Of a stretch of 64,000 bases of DNA, positions 61,390-64,000 are shown piece by piece. The notes beneath the pieces were generated by a model, which was not told where the DNA came from, searched no databases, and was given only the letters and a program-made list of their open reading frames with translations. The translations under genes and the position numbers were made by a program. Positions within the stretch are counted from its first letter, which is position 1. Each line of letters begins with the position of its first letter. The DNA comes from Microbotryum silenes-acaulis (taxonomy: Eukaryota > Basidiomycota > Microbotryomycetes > Microbotryales > Microbotryaceae): contig QPFY01000002.1 of the NCBI GenBank assembly GCA_003665825.1, forward strand, positions 1,240,001 to 1,304,000, read 5' to 3'.

Positions 61390-62525
61390 AGTCAGTAGCC
61401 AGACTGACCTCACCTCCCACTCCATCCCCAAGCTCACCCTCCTCCCCTTTCCGACCAGTGAACGCGCTCTACACCCACGCCTTACGACAATCAACCTCGC
61501 TCCAATCCGACCTCGCCGCCCTCGAATTAGCCTACACCTCCCAAACCCAGCATGCACAGATCGCACAACTCACAGGACAGATCACCGCCAGTTTCGCCGC
61601 TTTGGACCGCACGATCGATGATTATGATCACATGGCCAGGAGAGAGATTGTCGATGTCAAGAGGGACAAGGCAATAGCGTCAGTCAGCGTATCCAGCGGG
61701 CTTCCCTGATGGTGGATTCCCCCCACTGAATCCATGACGAGCCCCTTGAACAAAACAGTCGAGTCACACGGTTTAGGGAAGACTATTCCGCACTGAGGAA
61801 ACAGTACGACCAAGTCAAGGCCGTCGGATCAGCCGCCGTAGGTCGCCCGCTCTGTCTCTCTCTCTCTCTCTCCTCTTGCACAAGGTCCTGATCCTCCCCA
61901 CCGACAGAAAGCGAACCTGGACCGCTCCTCTCTCCTCTCTTCCACTTCCGCTTCAACATCTTCCTCCTACTCCCCCAATCCGACCACCAGCAGCACCGCG
62001 CAAACGTCCTCCCTCTCCTCCTCCCTCGGTGCCCCCGCCCAACGCTTGAACCGACAACCGTCCCTGGTTCCCGAAAACCCCTTCGCGATCAACATGGCCC
62101 CCTCCCCCTCCTCCGACGGTTCAGGAAGATGGACGACGAACAACCCACCTGGCTACGATTTGAGGACCAATCGCGCCTTGGACGAACACGATAGGTTCGG
62201 AGGCATCAATTCGAGTTTGGATGGGTTCTTGGCGCAAGGGCAGGCCGTGATGGGTAATTTGGCGAATCAGAGGGATTTATTGAAAGGTAAGTCCTCAAGC
62301 ATATCTTCCTATGGCTGTAAACAGAGGCCCTGACTTGCCGAACCCCCTCCTCAACTTATAAAAGGCACCCAACGACGTCTTCTCTCCGCGGCCAACACCT
62401 TGGGTCTCTCGAGGGAAACCATCACCTTCATCGAACGGCGGACCAAAGCAGATTATTACATCCTCGTGGGAGGCGGCGCGTTCACGCTCGTATGTTTTTA
62501 TTTCATCTTGAAATACTTTGGCTGA
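61390..62525 (+). CDS. BOS1: ER-Golgi Qb-SNARE Bos1 (GOSR2/membrin homologue)
   Basis: v-SNARE acting in fusion of ER-derived vesicles with the Golgi. Exons 61390, 61459-61678, 61777-61837, 61908-62286 and 62365-62525 give 273 aa. The start codon is split: A at 61390, a 68-nt GTCAGT...CAG intron, then TG at 61459. Without this intron the conserved N-terminus NALYTHALRQSTSLQSDL has no initiator, since the codon before it is GTG and is preceded by an intron acceptor. Middle part: FAALDRTIDDYDHMARREIV, then a Ser/Thr-rich linker; SNARE region with DEHDRFGGINSSLDGFLAQG, NLANQRDLLKGTQRRLLSA, LGLSRETITFIERR; and a C-terminal tail anchor, YYILVGGGAFTLVCFYFIL. Length fits Bos1. Intron 3 holds a CT microsatellite. 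Confidence 0.92.
61855..61873 (+). repeat. CT dinucleotide run in BOS1 intron 3
   Basis: A TCTCTC tract of about 19 bp within the pyrimidine-rich part of the intron. Confidence 0.9.
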
Positions 62526-63503
62526 ACGAAGGGGAAGTGGAGGGGGGAGAACGGGGAGGGGTGGCCTATATTGTTCGAGTGATGTGGGGCGGTTGGGACG
62601 GTTTCGACGTCCTTCTTTTCTTTTGGTGTAATGTTTTCTTACTACCTTCAACTTTCACGCTGTATTTCACTTTTGATTCACTTGCTTTTCCTTACACCTC
62701 CTTCCGTGGAGCGCGATCATCGTTAGCTGAAAAAAGCTGTCTTCGAACCGAAACTATTTGCAACAGATTTCCCACGAGGGAGGTGGATAAGCTACAACAA
62801 AAGGCAAAGATGTGATGGGAGGGGGAGGGGGGGAGCTGTTTGCCGTTCAATGACGAAAGAAAAAAGGGGTTGAAGTAATACAAGTGACGCGATCACGGTT
62901 GAGCTGCGGGATGCTACGACGTCTACTTTTGGTGAGAACCGAACCTCCGTTGACGAGATCGAGGACCGGAAACCCTTCAATCCCGATCAGTCAGCACCCC
63001 AAACACCGCCCCCAATCCCGACCCATCCTCGACACGCTCCACCCAAGCAACCCACATCTCATCATCGATGAATGCCCCACCTCAACGCGCGATAAGCTTT
63101 TGTCCCGTCTCCACCACTTTCAGCCCAAGAACAATCAGAGCTCATCAAAACCACAAACACCCTTTTGAAGGCCTCTTGCGAGGTTTCCAGAGGCGAGCAG
63201 GAGAGACATTGAAAGGATGGAGAAAAGAGGGAGACGGAAGGAAAAACCAACAGCGATGTGAGGGGAAGCGATCATCGAGACAGATGCGATGCTCGAGTGG
63301 AGTCGTTGGGAGAAGGCACAAAGAGGGAGAGTGTGTAGGGCAAGACCGACCGGAAATAGGGGGGACGATGTGATGCGATGATCGGAGGAAGGGTTCAAAG
63401 ACGAAGAGCGGCGCTATCCTGGACGAAGCGAAATGCGCACGATGAAAAGATCGAAAGTCGAAAGCACCGTCAGGTTGAATAGGAAGTCACGGGTCACGGG
63501 CGC
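62526..63503. other. convergent 3' region after BOS1
   Basis: About 980 bp holding the 3' ends of BOS1 (+) and the last gene (-). It is purine-rich on the plus strand around 63180-63400. Reading frames here have no domains or splice partners. Confidence 0.45.
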
Positions 63504-64000
63504 TTAGTAAACGGCTGGTAGCTGGACCTCGTTCTGGTCGACGACGTAAGAGAACATGTCGTCCGACTGCGCCTGGCCGATGAAATCATCAAGGAGCGAA
63601 CTCGGCGAGAGCGGATGAGCAGCGAGCTCGATCGAGGTTGCATCATCCTCGACGGCGTTCGTGTTGAGCCACGCGTCAAAGTCGAAAAGATCGTTGCTGC
63701 CAGCAACTGAGGCGACGGGGTCGAGGCTCGCAGCCCAGTTGGTCCAGGCGCGGTTGAGGGTCGCGCCATCGACGGCGAGGGGGGAAGACGCGGCCGAATC
63801 GTAATCGCCGACAAGATCTCGTGCAAGCTCGGGTTCGGGTTGGCCTTGAGCTGAAGGCGACGCATGCGGTGCAACTGACGTGAGGGAGGCTCGGTCGAGG
63901 GAGACGGTTTCGACAACCTCCGCGGCAGGGAGGAAGCTTCTCGTGCGGAGAGGCTAAGGTTGTCTACTAACGACTCGTCTTTCGCGAGGTCCAATACGTC
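63504..64000 (-). CDS. C-terminal part of an unidentified acidic protein (runs off the window)
   Basis: The last exon runs from a TAG acceptor at about 63954-63956 (exon 63953-63504, 150 codons with stop). It reads FLPAAEVVETVSLDRASL, ARDLVGDYDSAASSPLAV, TLNRAWTNWAASLDPV, LFDFDAWLNTNAVEDDATSI and LSPSSLLDDFIGQAQSDDMF, ending NEVQLPAVY. The many acidic residues spaced with Phe, Trp and Leu resemble a transcription-factor activation domain, but no DNA-binding part is inside the window, so this is only a guess. Codon usage and length of the open frame support a real exon. Confidence 0.6.

Noticed and set aside
63494..63994. 166-codon Arg/Ser-rich minus-strand frame at the right edge
   Set aside because: The neighbouring frame (ending NEVQLPAVY) has balanced, protein-like composition and a proper acceptor; this one is its shadow.

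Overview
This window is nuclear DNA from an intron-rich basidiomycete. Short introns (mostly 50-110 nt), frequent very small exons, and gene content such as Uso1, Bos1, Spt7, Bsd2, a LARGE-type GT49 glycosyltransferase and an FHIP homologue fit a basidiomycete. A red yeast-like Pucciniomycotina member (Microbotryomycetes) is my best guess, not proven. There are no bacterial-style operons and no CRISPR. I resolved about 24 spliced genes by joining exons with matching phases. Family calls come from remembered motifs, not from a database search.

Layout. 0.3-1.3 kb: LSM4 (+). 2.1-4.0 kb: heterotrimeric G-alpha (-). 5.4-7.4 kb: type II membrane GT49-like glycosyltransferase (-). 8.4-10.5 kb: tandem ABC ATPase of the yeast YDR061W type (+). 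10.7-11.5 kb: unassigned small gene (-). 12.6-15.3 kb: frameshifted, truncated Helitron remnant (-), followed by a gene-poor stretch with a ~76 bp tandem repeat, to 17.2 kb. 17.2-17.7 kb: small lysine-rich protein (-). 18.1-19.1 kb: tentative acetoacetate-decarboxylase-like protein (+). 19.4-24.3 kb: large RA-PH adaptor (-). 25.7-27.5 kb: Bsd2/Ndfip family membrane adaptor (+). 27.8-28.6 kb: mitochondrial ribosomal protein bS18m (+). 29.0-33.3 kb: FHIP homologue (+). 33.6-35.3 kb: ERG25 (-). 36.1-37.6 kb: CFIm25/NUDT21 (-). 37.8-38.6 kb: acyl-protein thioesterase-like hydrolase (-). 39.2-40.9 kb: 14-3-3 (-). 41.4-43.5 kb: MET17 (-). 44.1-46.2 kb: PP2A scaffold A subunit (-). 47.0-49.2 kb: Vid24/Gid4-type protein (+). 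49.5-50.9 kb: enoyl-CoA hydratase/isomerase (+). 51.1-52.6 kb: PARP-type zinc-finger protein (-). 53.2-56.6 kb: SPT7 (+). 56.8-60.8 kb: USO1 (-). 61.4-62.5 kb: BOS1 (+). 63.5 kb to the right edge: 3' end of an unidentified acidic protein (-).

These are ordinary housekeeping genes: splicing and mRNA 3' processing (LSM4, CFIm25), signalling (G-alpha, 14-3-3, PP2A-A, RA-PH), trafficking (USO1, BOS1, FHIP, BSD2), sterol and methionine metabolism (ERG25, MET17), chromatin (SPT7). USO1 and BOS1 are divergent neighbours acting in the same ER-to-Golgi step.

The most unusual signals are in gene structure. Two start codons are interrupted or immediately followed by an intron (BOS1, LSM4). Exons are as short as 12, 16, 17 and 19 nt. 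By my hand count about 5 of ~101 introns are GC-AG, and about 23 of ~101 donors read GTCAGT. I did not find a convincing new defence, toxin or biosynthetic system.
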